Assembly: GCA_905205065.1 (NCBI GenBank)
Contig: CAJLCI010000054.1
Location: 1 to 6,597, forward strand
DNA from: an uncultured Eubacteriales bacterium
Lineage (GTDB): Bacteria > Bacillota > Clostridia > Oscillospirales > CAG-272
Reading direction: 5' to 3'
DNA: 6,597 bases
The notes under the pieces were generated by a model that worked only from the letters and a program-made list of their open reading frames with translations, did not search any database and was not told the DNA's origin. The position numbers and the translations under genes were made by a program. The first letter of the stretch is position 1. The number at the start of each line of letters is the position of its first letter. This document shows positions 1-5,510 of the stretch, one piece after another.

Positions 1-262
1 TACATATGAAAGAATTATGGGAGTAGGCGATACTCAGCCGGATGAGGAAGAAAATCATCTGCGAAGACTAGTGAAGGCAGCGGATAAGCTTTCTGCCTAT
101 ATTAAATGTCTGAGTGAACAGCGTTCGGGAAATAAAGAATTTGATTCCGCGGCTCTGAGTATACGAAAAGCAATTGATGAATACGGTTCTCCGGAACTTG
201 ACTGGTTTATGGAGAACCTTTTAGACGCTTTTACTGTTACTCTTGATGAAATCGGATTTTAA
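1..262 (+). CDS. yfbR: YfbR-type HD-domain 5'-nucleotidase, C-terminal part (5' truncated by window edge)
   Basis: The reading frame is open from the left edge (first full codon at base 2) to a TAA at 260-262, giving about 86 residues. An internal ATG at 17 is not a credible start because the homology runs through it. The segments VKAADKLSAYIKCLSEQ, GNKEF, and PELDWFMENLLDAF followed by TLDEIGF match the C-terminal helices of YfbR, including its VKqADaLCAYLKCLEE and SLDEI features. YfbR is a cytoplasmic, metal-dependent HD-family phosphohydrolase that removes the 5'-phosphate from deoxyribonucleoside monophosphates in nucleotide salvage. The HD metal ligands lie upstream of the window and cannot be checked. 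The gene converges on the glycosyltransferase gene downstream, and no classical terminator with a T-run follows the stop. Family assignment is confident; exact substrate is not. Confidence 0.85.
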   Translation, partial: TYERIMGVGDTQPDEEENHLRRLVKAADKLSAYIKCLSEQRSGNKEFDSAALSIRKAIDEYGSPELDWFMENLLDAFTVTLDEIGF

Positions 263-305
263 TACGTATTGCTTACAAATGTTTTTCTCGCACGCATGAC
301 TTGAA

Positions 306-359
306 TAGACAAAAGGCTTATCATCTATCAGACTATAAACCTTTTGTTTATGATAGTCT
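306..359. repeat. Overlapping inverted repeats between convergent genes
   Basis: Two stems share one stretch. ACAAAAGG (309-316) pairs with CCTTTTGT (340-347), and AGACTAT (330-336) pairs with ATAGTCT (353-359). A third option is CTATCA (325-330) with TGATAG (351-356). The first two are interleaved, so they are either alternative folds or a pseudoknot. The element sits in the 135-bp gap between two convergent genes, where a bidirectional terminator would be expected, but there is no T-run on either side. Nothing else recognisable lies in 263-397. Confidence 0.4.
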
Positions 360-397
360 AAATGGAAAAATGCTGAGATTTATGTTTGTCCTATTTT

Positions 398-1420
398 TTA
401 GTTGAAACTTACGATTTTATGAGCAATTCTATAAAACATTATGCTTAAGTTTCGTCCGAATCTTCCCGGAATACAGAGAAAAACAAGAAGCTTGTTATAT
501 TTAAGTTTTCTTACAGTCTTTGGGTATAATTGCTCGCATCGCTGCCACATTTCGAGCATATCTTTGTCACATTCGTCGCTGTTGCCAAGTCTTGTGAAGA
601 GTGTTCCGAGTGACATCATAAGCCATAGCTCATGCAGCATAAATGCTCCCAGTTTAGGATTCTCTTCTTTTATTTTATAAATATCATACAGTTCAAATAT
701 TTTCTCTGTAACAATTCTCTGGTTTCCGGCTTTTTTTATAAGCTGCGATTCTGATACGGACTGTCCCTCTCTTCCAATCAAATAACGATAAAGATCAGCG
801 TCAAGATAACAAATTCGTTTTATCTCAGGCAGCGGAACATAGATAAAAAGATTATCCTCATATGAAATATGTTTTGGAAGCTTATAATTTTGTTTCTTTA
901 ATATTTCTGTCCTGAATATAACCGAGTGCAGAGTAAGATACTGTTTTAAGCTGAACCGCTTAGTCTGACTCCATGACACAATCTGTCCGCTGTCGGGAAA
1001 AATATTTTCATATCTGATTCGCTTGCTTTTTCGTCCGTCCTCGTATTCATATACATAATTGGAGACACACATATCGGCCCCGCCTTGCGCTTCCAATCTT
1101 TCAAGACCGTCAAGGACAGTAGACAGCGCCCCTTTATCAACCCAGTCATCGGAGTCCACCACTTTGAAATAAATTCCTTCGGCATGTGTAACGCCCTGGT
1201 TAATGCCTTCTCCATGTCCGCCGTTTTGTTGATGAATTACCTTTACAATCTGCGGATATTTTGTTTTGTATTCATCGGCGATTTTACCGGTATCATCTGT
1301 TGACCCGTCATCTATTATAATTATTTCTATTCTCTCTCCGCCGTCAAGCAGACTTTCGATTGAACGCCGCATATATGCCGCTGAATTATAGCATGGCACA
1401 GTAACGGTCAAAAGCTTCAT
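398..1420 (-). CDS. Family 2 glycosyltransferase (GT-A fold)
   Basis: This 340-residue protein begins with a typical GT2 catalytic domain. After the first beta strand (LLTVTVPCYN, 3-12) come the nucleotide-binding IIIDDGSTDD (34-43), QQNGGHGEGINQG (64-76), the metal-binding DXD region VVDSDDW (87-93), and an ED pair at 188-189 in the position of the usual catalytic base. YRYLIGREGQSVS (211-223) is a motif common in clostridial surface-polysaccharide GT2 proteins. The C-terminus, from about 305, is hydrophobic and basic (LLVFLCIPGRFG), suggesting peripheral membrane binding. It should transfer a sugar from a nucleotide donor to a cell-surface glycan or lipid acceptor; donor and acceptor cannot be told. 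The ATG has GGGGGA six bases upstream. No other glycan gene is nearby, so it is an isolated GT transcribed away from the CoaX unit. Confidence 0.92.
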   Translation of the reverse strand: MKLLTVTVPCYNSAAYMRRSIESLLDGGERIEIIIIDDGSTDDTGKIADEYKTKYPQIVKVIHQQNGGHGEGINQGVTHAEGIYFKVVDSDDWVDKGALSTVLDGLERLEAQGGADMCVSNYVYEYEDGRKSKRIRYENIFPDSGQIVSWSQTKRFSLKQYLTLHSVIFRTEILKKQNYKLPKHISYEDNLFIYVPLPEIKRICYLDADLYRYLIGREGQSVSESQLIKKAGNQRIVTEKIFELYDIYKIKEENPKLGAFMLHELWLMMSLGTLFTRLGNSDECDKDMLEMWQRCEQLYPKTVRKLKYNKLLVFLCIPGRFGRNLSIMFYRIAHKIVSFN

Positions 1421-1433
1421 CTCAATCCCCCAT

Positions 1434-1448
1434 GCTGCCTAACGCAGC
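1434..1448 (-). promoter_or_regulatory. Small hairpin just upstream of the glycosyltransferase RBS
   Basis: GCTGC (1434-1438) and GCAGC (1444-1448) form a perfect 5-bp stem with a 5-base loop. In the leftward transcript it lies in the untranslated leader, two bases before the GGGGGA ribosome binding site at 1426-1431. It could tune translation initiation, but a stem this short may also be chance. Confidence 0.25.
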
Positions 1449-1522
1449 CCTGAATAATTCATATATATTGTGAAACGACTAATAATACAGTCTTGAGAAC
1501 GCACAAAAAATATATATTATAT

Positions 1523-1551
1523 ATGATAACACGATAACAAAAATATGTCAA
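1523..1551 (-). promoter_or_regulatory. Leftward promoter for the glycosyltransferase gene
   Basis: On the minus strand a perfect TTGACA -35 (1546-1551) is followed after 17 bp by TATCAT (1523-1528). A TG pair sits one base before the -10, giving an extended -10. This is the best sigma-A-type match upstream of the glycosyltransferase and predicts a leader of about 95 bases ahead of the start codon at 1420. Confidence 0.6.
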
Positions 1552-1579
1552 GTGTAGCAATACGATAATAAAATGTCAA
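1551..1579 (-). promoter_or_regulatory. Second, tandem leftward promoter-like element in a direct repeat
   Basis: A second TTGACA on the minus strand (1574-1579) has TACACT (1551-1556) 17 bp downstream, immediately behind the first promoter. On the plus strand the two -35 regions sit in an imperfect direct repeat: ACGATAACAAAAATATGTCA with its following AG (1531-1552), and ACGATAATAAAATGTCAAG (1562-1580). The repeat could be a duplicated promoter or a pair of operator sites. The second -10 is weaker than the first. Confidence 0.35.
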
Positions 1580-1584
1580 GATCT

Positions 1585-1621
1585 CTGCATCCGCATTTAA
1601 AAGCAAACTGCCGGCATGCAG
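1585..1621. repeat. Interrupted inverted repeat between divergent promoters
   Basis: CTGCATCCG (1585-1593) pairs with CGGCATGCAG (1612-1621) as nine base pairs with one bulged C, around an 18-base loop. It lies between the leftward and rightward promoters, so an operator for a shared regulator is possible. Neither side carries a T-run that would make it a terminator. The rest of the 1421-1725 gap holds only the promoter elements listed separately. Confidence 0.3.
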
Positions 1622-1667
1622 TACGCAGCTGATAAAATATTTTGAACTGAAATAAAATAATTATCTA

Positions 1668-1696
1668 TTGATTTTTGTTTTATAATATGGTAAAAT
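1668..1696 (+). promoter_or_regulatory. Extended -10 promoter for the coaX-like gene
   Basis: TTGATT (1668-1673) is followed, after 17 bp, by TAAAAT (1691-1696), which is preceded by TGG as an extended -10. Transcription would start near 1703, leaving a short leader with the GAGAGG ribosome binding site at 1711-1716. A TATAAT at 1681-1686 is a nearer consensus -10, but no fair -35 lies 16-18 bp upstream of it. Confidence 0.6.
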
Positions 1697-1725
1697 AAAA
1701 CAAAAAATATGAGAGGTATGAATTG

Positions 1726-2508
1726 ATGCTTCTTGCCGTGAATATCGAAAACTCGGAAATTGTCGTAGGATTCATACAGGGAAGAAAGATTATCTGCCGA
1801 TTTAATCTCGGTGTAGACTCTTCAAGAACAGGCGATGAATATGCTCTTTTGTTATCAAAAACTTCAGAGATGAACGGAGGCTGTATTGGAGATGTAAAGT
1901 CGGTTATAATTGCATCTGTTGTTCCTTCTGTGACAGAAAAGGTTATATGGGCCATTTCAAAGCTTATAAAATCCCAGATAACTGTTGTTGGTCCGGGAAT
2001 AAAAAGCGGATTTTCAATCAAGCTTGATAATCCTGCCGAACTTGGAGCGGATCTTGTAGCAAATGCCGCAGGGGCAATTGAAATGTTTGGGTACCCTGTA
2101 ATAATTGTGGATTTCGGAACGGCAAATACAATTTCTGTTATAGACGGACATAAAAATTATATCGGCGGATGTCTATTTCCAGGAATCCGTATGAGCTTGA
2201 ATGCGCTTTCCACAGCGGAGCTTTTGCCGGGTGTAGAGGCGGAAAGCGACGTATCTCTTATAGGGAAAAATACATGCAGCTGTATGCGTGCTGGGGTAAT
2301 ACGGGGAGCGGCGCTTTCAGTAAACGGATTTATCAGTGAATATAAAAGGGAATTTTCACTGCCGGAGGATACATGCGCCGTTGTTACCGGAGCTCAGGCA
2401 AAAATTGTCCTTAAGTATCTTTTACCGTGTGTAAGATATGTGCCTGATCTTACGCTTATGGGACTTGCAGCGATTAATGATATAAGCCGCAAAAAACATT
2501 TTGATTGA
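1726..2508 (+). CDS. coaX: Type III pantothenate kinase homologue with altered active-site motifs
   Basis: This 260-residue protein is clearly a CoaX/Baf-family (ASKHA fold) member. CoaX phosphorylates pantothenate with ATP in the first step of CoA synthesis. Recognisable parts are SSRTGDEYALLL (32-43), SVVPSVTE (64-71), VVGPGIKSGF (87-96), DNPAELGAD (101-109), VDFGTANT (128-135), GGCLFPGI (147-154), IGKNT (179-183), VVTGAQA (219-225) and DLTLMGL (241-247). The N-terminal phosphate-binding motif, usually DxGNT, reads NIENS (6-10): the Asp is Asn and the Gly is Glu. The usual Arg of GADR is Leu-110. Asp-109 and Asp-129 are kept. Reduced or changed activity is therefore possible. ATG 1726 is chosen, nine bases after GAGAGG; the TTG at 1723 is the alternative and adds one residue. 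The ECF S component downstream supports a vitamin-uptake theme. Confidence 0.85.
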   Translation: MLLAVNIENSEIVVGFIQGRKIICRFNLGVDSSRTGDEYALLLSKTSEMNGGCIGDVKSVIIASVVPSVTEKVIWAISKLIKSQITVVGPGIKSGFSIKLDNPAELGADLVANAAGAIEMFGYPVIIVDFGTANTISVIDGHKNYIGGCLFPGIRMSLNALSTAELLPGVEAESDVSLIGKNTCSCMRAGVIRGAALSVNGFISEYKREFSLPEDTCAVVTGAQAKIVLKYLLPCVRYVPDLTLMGLAAINDISRKKHFD

Positions 2509-2549
2509 TTTTTGTTCAGGTAATAATTGCCGAAAGGAATGAAGGTATT

Positions 2550-2633
2550 GTGAACACGTATGTGGACGCAAACTTTACATTTAATATAACGGCATATTAC
2601 ATATATTATTTTATTTGCGCCGTATCCGCATAA
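2550..2633 (+). other. Possible 27-codon leader ORF in the gap before the ECF gene
   Basis: A GTG at 2550, four bases after GAAGG (2541-2545), opens 27 codons ending with TAA at 2631-2633. The peptide starts MNTYVDANFTFN and is rich in Tyr and Ile. The 152-bp gap it occupies (2509-2660) is longer than expected for two co-transcribed genes. The ORF ends inside the hairpin that precedes the next ribosome binding site, an arrangement that would allow translation-coupled control. I recognise no known riboswitch here; THF and preQ1 types were considered and do not fit. The peptide may well be chance. Confidence 0.2.
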
Positions 2634-2640
2634 TGGCGGA
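2625..2640 (+). promoter_or_regulatory. Hairpin upstream of the ECF S-component RBS
   Basis: TCCGC (2625-2629) and GCGGA (2636-2640) form a perfect 5-bp stem with a 6-base loop, ending eight bases before AAGGAGG (2649-2655). A competing pairing of CGCC (2618-2621) with GGCG (2635-2638) is possible, and GCCGT (2619-2623) can also pair with ACGGC (2589-2593). The alternatives look like a switchable leader, but no ligand class is recognised. Confidence 0.3.
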
Positions 2641-2660
2641 ACGACAGTAAGGAGGCTTGT

Positions 2661-3275
2661 ATGACAACAAGCAAAAAAGGATCATCAACCTTAAAAATGG
2701 TGGAACTTGCCATTCTTTCGGCAATTATAATTGTATTTCAGCTTTCCGGAACTGCAATTAAGCTGGTGGCATTCGGCGGGACCAATATCAGTCTTGTTCT
2801 GATACCTATAGTACTCGGTGCTGCTCTTCTCGGACCGAAAGCAGGTGCATGGCTCGGATTTGTTTTTGGTGCCGTGACATATTTTATGGGTGTGACAGGT
2901 GCCGATTACTTTACTTTTGTTCTTTTTACCGATCATCCGTTTCTTACCGCTGTTGTTTGTTTTGGAAAAGCAATTCTTGCAGGTTTAATTGCCGGACTTG
3001 TATATAAAGCTATGCATGTCAAGCATCCGTATTTGGCAATATTTACATCTGCCGGACTTGCTCCGATAGTAAATACGGGGTTTTTTATTCTCGGTGCACT
3101 TACAATGAGCGACACGCTGTCTGCAAATTTTGTATCCGAGGGAAGTACTGTAATATATTTCCTTATAATAGGATGCGCCGGAATTAATTTTATATTTGAA
3201 TTTGTGTTAAATATGATTGCGGCGCCGGCTTTGCATCGTATCGTCACTGCTGTATCAAAGCGATTAAAAATATAA
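2661..3275 (+). CDS. ECF transporter S component, possibly for pantothenate
   Basis: This 204-residue, very hydrophobic protein has about six membrane segments: 12-30, 42-58, 62-78, 95-117, 124-147 and 163-188. Helix 1 contains an AxxxA motif (Ala-17, Ala-21), the feature S components use to dock on EcfT. The LIPIVLGAALLGPKAGAWLG stretch (47-66) is typical of clostridial S components of the ECF_trnsprt family. S components bind a vitamin in the membrane and toggle during ATP-driven import. No ATPase or EcfT gene is in the window, so it would use a shared energising module encoded elsewhere (group II). The substrate is inferred from context only: the CoaX homologue just upstream points to pantothenate, but another vitamin is possible. 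AAGGAGG lies five bases before the ATG, the strongest ribosome binding site in the window. Confidence 0.85.
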   Translation: MTTSKKGSSTLKMVELAILSAIIIVFQLSGTAIKLVAFGGTNISLVLIPIVLGAALLGPKAGAWLGFVFGAVTYFMGVTGADYFTFVLFTDHPFLTAVVCFGKAILAGLIAGLVYKAMHVKHPYLAIFTSAGLAPIVNTGFFILGALTMSDTLSANFVSEGSTVIYFLIIGCAGINFIFEFVLNMIAAPALHRIVTAVSKRLKI

Positions 3276-3308
3276 ATAATCAATAAAAAGTCACTGATTC
3301 TGTTGATA

Positions 3309-3333
3309 CGCCACTGCCAGGTTGACAGGGGCG
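3309..3333 (+). terminator. GC-rich hairpin after the ECF gene, weak terminator candidate
   Basis: CGCCACTG (3309-3316) pairs with CAGGGGCG (3326-3333) in an 8-bp stem with one A/G mismatch and a 9-base loop. It lies 34 bases after the ECF stop codon and stands out by GC content in an AT-rich gap. The bases after it are CAAATTATAATAC rather than a clean T-run, so termination may be partial or the hairpin may stabilise the transcript 3' end. Confidence 0.4.
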
Positions 3334-3434
3334 CAAATTATAATACATTCACATTTATTATATTTAAACCGCATTTATGTGTTTATAATCCTATATAAAT
3401 CTGATAAACTTATTGAAAGGCATGGCTGTCAAAA

Positions 3435-4034
3435 ATGGATGGGAAAATAACAATAAATGTACCGGATGATTTAAAAAAGATTTCCCGAAAGAAATATATT
3501 ATACGGTTAAGTCTGCTTATTGCGGTATATATGGTTGAAGTAATATTATTTGCAGTTTATTATGATAAATTTATGTCTGCTATACCCAGTTATACAATGC
3601 TGAATATATTCGGTATGATTCTTATACCGGCCATTGTCATCTTATTTCCGCTGAAAAAAGACCGTTCATGGATTGGGGAAATCTATGATTATAAATTAAG
3701 TGAGCTGGCAGCATATAGTTCTCGTGTTGCACATCCGATTTCTTACCTTGGAGAGAAAAGCAGAATACAAATAAGATTACGTAACGGAAAAGAAGTTTTT
3801 GATCGTATATATGATTGCTATCCTCATACTGATGATCCTCCATCCGACACATTCTGCCGTCGCGAAAATATAGCCGTGCATATATTTGGGACAAAATATC
3901 CTACTGTGGTTCCGGAAAAAGAGGGAGACAAATCAATTTGTGTTGTATGTGGACTCATAAATTCCGAAGCGTTTTATAAATGTGACAGATGCGGACACAC
4001 GCTAATAAAAAAAGACAACATATTAATTATTTAA
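3435..4034 (+). CDS. Uncharacterised two-helix membrane protein with C-terminal zinc ribbon
   Basis: I do not recognise the family of this 199-residue protein. It has a short N-terminal arm of mixed charge (1-21), two hydrophobic helices (about 22-43 and 53-73), and a soluble segment of about 90 residues with beta-strand-like stretches such as SRIQIRLRNGKEVFDRIYDC (109-128) and IAVHIFGTKYPTVVP (146-160). It ends in a zinc ribbon: CVVC (169-172), ten residues, CDRC (183-186). With an even number of helices, both ends should face the same side, most likely the cytoplasm. The start is uncertain in strength: GAAAGG (3415-3420) is 14 bases upstream, which is long, but no other in-frame start is near. 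A TATAAT at 3384-3389 could be its -10, without a good -35. It converges on yfcE with a 32-bp gap. Confidence 0.75.
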   Translation: MDGKITINVPDDLKKISRKKYIIRLSLLIAVYMVEVILFAVYYDKFMSAIPSYTMLNIFGMILIPAIVILFPLKKDRSWIGEIYDYKLSELAAYSSRVAHPISYLGEKSRIQIRLRNGKEVFDRIYDCYPHTDDPPSDTFCRRENIAVHIFGTKYPTVVPEKEGDKSICVVCGLINSEAFYKCDRCGHTLIKKDNILII

Positions 4035-4066
4035 ATTTATTTTACCGGTTGCAAAGAAATATAAAA

Positions 4067-4618
4067 TCATTTTGTTTGCAGTCGGTATTGGTTTTTTATA
4101 TTTCCGTCCATGTCCTTCCATACAAAAATATCGTTTTCATATATTATATATCCATGATAACTATTGTTCTTGGGAATCGAAACGGATCCCGGATTCATGC
4201 AGACAAAATTCTTATGAAGCGTACACTTGGGAATATGAGTATGCCCGCATAAAAGGATGTCTCCTACGGAAAGAGTCGGCGGTTGCTCGTCATTGTATTT
4301 GTGTCCATGCGTCATGTATATTACCGATTTACCGTTTATGACGATTGCATAATCCGCGAGAATTGGAAATTCCAGAACCATTTGATCGACTTCCGAATCA
4401 CAGTTTCCACGAACGCAGATAATATTGCTTTTTAAAGAATTAAGCATTGAAATTACTTCCTGCGGTGAGTATTCTTCAGGCAGTTTGTTTCTCGGTCCAT
4501 GATATAGCAAATCGCCTAAAAGCAATAATTTATCTGCTTTCTCGTGCTGATACCTTGATAGTAATTGTCTGCAGTATAAAGATGAACCGTGTATGTCCGA
4601 GGCGATCAAAAATTTCAT
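4067..4618 (-). CDS. yfcE: YfcE-type metallophosphoesterase (phosphodiesterase)
   Basis: This 183-residue protein matches E. coli YfcE (184 residues) nearly end to end. All calcineurin-like metal-binding motifs are present: SDIHG (7-11), GDLLYHGPRN (35-44), GNCDSEVDQM (71-80), THGH (103-106) and GHTHIP (125-130), with MNPGSVSIPK (141-150) near the end. YfcE is a Mn2+-dependent cytoplasmic phosphodiesterase active on artificial bis-phosphodiester substrates; its physiological substrate is unknown. The start is an ATG preceded by AGAAAGGA (4629-4636) about ten bases away. It converges with the zinc-ribbon gene and is separated from the MgsA-like gene upstream by a 293-bp gap that contains a strong hairpin, so it is probably transcribed separately from the minD unit. 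Confidence 0.95.
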   Translation of the reverse strand: MKFLIASDIHGSSLYCRQLLSRYQHEKADKLLLLGDLLYHGPRNKLPEEYSPQEVISMLNSLKSNIICVRGNCDSEVDQMVLEFPILADYAIVINGKSVIYMTHGHKYNDEQPPTLSVGDILLCGHTHIPKCTLHKNFVCMNPGSVSIPKNNSYHGYIIYENDIFVWKDMDGNIKNQYRLQTK

Positions 4619-4680
4619 TTTTAGATTTTCCTTTCTTACTGATTAAAACTGCAGCGGTACATATTCACTGTCATTCTAAA

Positions 4681-4743
4681 TTACTGAGTCATATCAATAT
4701 ATTCGACAACAGTGTCTTCAGGTAGACCGGCAAGCATAGGCAT
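4681..4743 (-). CDS. Possible 20-residue small ORF or gene remnant upstream of yfcE
   Basis: An ATG at 4741-4743 lies six bases after a good AGAAGGG (4750-4756) and opens 20 codons, beginning MPMLAGLPEDTVVEYI, to a TAA at 4681-4683. The composition looks protein-like. The same frame is open further upstream, to a TGA at about 4813-4815, as FILHNLSPNVFLPVIEGFY leading into the ATG, so it could equally be the 3' end of a decayed gene. I recognise no family. The rest of 4619-4911 holds only the hairpin at 4829-4864. Confidence 0.25.
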   Translation of the reverse strand: MPMLAGLPEDTVVEYIDMTQ

Positions 4744-4828
4744 ATAAAACCCTTCTATGACTGGCAAAAAAACATTAGGTGAGAGATTATGTAAAATAAA
4801 GCTTCTTAAAATTCATCTGTATATTAGC

Positions 4829-4864
4829 AGTACCTTTTCAGAAAGTTATCTCCGAAAAGGTACT
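4829..4864 (+). terminator. Perfect 11-bp hairpin with T-rich tail on the plus strand
   Basis: AGTACCTTTTC (4829-4839) pairs perfectly with GAAAAGGTACT (4854-4864) around a 14-base loop, in which GA/TC can add two more pairs. On the plus strand it is followed by TGTTTAATTTTT, the form of an intrinsic terminator. Both neighbouring genes run on the minus strand. Read leftward it sits 47 bases after the MgsA-like stop codon, where a terminator for the minD unit is expected, but the T-run is then missing (GCTAATATAC). It may work as a leftward 3'-end hairpin regardless. Confidence 0.55.
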
Positions 4865-4911
4865 TGTTTAATTTTTGTGGCTATATGTCTAATTGCATGA
4901 TTATTCATTTT

Positions 4912-5454
4912 TTAATTGAAGTCGTTTTCTTTGTGTGATTTGCGGTGCTTAAGTCGGTTTTGCCTTGCATTTTCGCGTCTTATCCGTTCGTTTTCTTTTT
5001 CTTTTTGAATGCGAAGCTGTTCTTCGTAATCACGCCGGCGAATGTTATAGTCAGAGTTTGGATTTATGAGCTCGCGCCAGTCAATATCTCCTCTTTCGAT
5101 TCCTCTTATTATTACTTCGGCGGAAGCTATATTTGTTGCAACGGGAATATTATGTATATCGCAGAGACGCAGCAGTTCATTGGATATTTCATTTCTGCTG
5201 GATTCGACTGAAGAATCTCTGAAGAAAATTACAACGTCAACTTCATCATATGATACACGGGAAGTAATTTGCTGAACACCGCCGTGGGAACCCGGAAGAA
5301 GGCATTCTATTTGAAGACCGGTCGCCTCTGATACAATTTTACCTGTTTTACCTGTTGCACAGATTTTTTGCTTACTGAGTATTCCGCAGTATGCTATGCA
5401 GAGCTGATTTAGAAGCTCTTTCTTTTTATCTTCTGCAATTAAAGCGATTTCCAT
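4912..5454 (-). CDS. mgsA-like: Methylglyoxal-synthase-like protein lacking catalytic residues, with charged C-terminal helix
   Basis: Residues 1-132 are plainly an MGS-fold domain: IALIAEDKKKELL (3-15), ATGKTGK (33-39), SEATGLQIECLLPG (42-55), HGGVQQI (57-63), DVVIFFRD (73-80), and LLRLCDIHNIPVATN (94-108) continuing to RGDIDWREL (121-129). MgsA converts dihydroxyacetone phosphate to methylglyoxal and phosphate. Aligned by eye with E. coli MgsA, the catalytic Asp-71 is Val-60, His-98 is Arg-87, Asp-101 is Ile-90, His-19 is Glu-8 and the phosphate-loop Ser-65 is Pro-54. Lys-23 and Asp-91 equivalents remain. Synthase activity is therefore unlikely. Residues 133-180 form a highly charged, probably helical tail rich in Arg, Lys and Glu that usual MgsA proteins (about 130-155 residues) lack. 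It follows the MinD-like gene by 56 bp on the same strand. A GGAAAGGA ribosome binding site lies 12 bases before the ATG. Confidence 0.85.
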   Translation of the reverse strand: MEIALIAEDKKKELLNQLCIAYCGILSKQKICATGKTGKIVSEATGLQIECLLPGSHGGVQQITSRVSYDEVDVVIFFRDSSVESSRNEISNELLRLCDIHNIPVATNIASAEVIIRGIERGDIDWRELINPNSDYNIRRRDYEEQLRIQKEKENERIRRENARQNRLKHRKSHKENDFN

Positions 5455-5510
5455 GTGAAAAGTTATTCCTTTCCATAATTTATTAATATAAAATAATTAT
5501 AGTTAAATAA

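Noticed and set aside
1680..2021. Minus-strand ORF of 113 codons inside the coaX-like gene
   Set aside because: It lies wholly opposite a gene with clear family motifs, has no ribosome binding site, and its translation resembles no protein family; it is a shadow frame.
2509..2660. Known vitamin riboswitch (THF, FMN, TPP or preQ1 type) before the S component
   Set aside because: None of the conserved sequence cores of these classes is visible, so only an unclassified structured leader is proposed.
2933..3283. Minus-strand ORF of 116 codons opposite the ECF S component
   Set aside because: It is the complement of a hydrophobic membrane gene, which often leaves a long antisense frame; no independent coding signal is seen.
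3322..3344. Rightward promoter from TTGACA at 3322 and TATAAT at 3339
   Set aside because: The spacer is only 11 bp, and the -35 overlaps the loop and stem of the hairpin at 3309-3333.
3989..4341. Overlapping plus-strand ORFs crossing the zinc-ribbon/yfcE boundary
   Set aside because: They run opposite yfcE in frames with no family features; the boundary is explained by two convergent genes.
4447..4725. Plus-strand ORF of 92 codons overlapping yfcE
   Set aside because: It mostly covers the complement of the well-supported yfcE gene and has no homology-like motif or good ribosome binding site.
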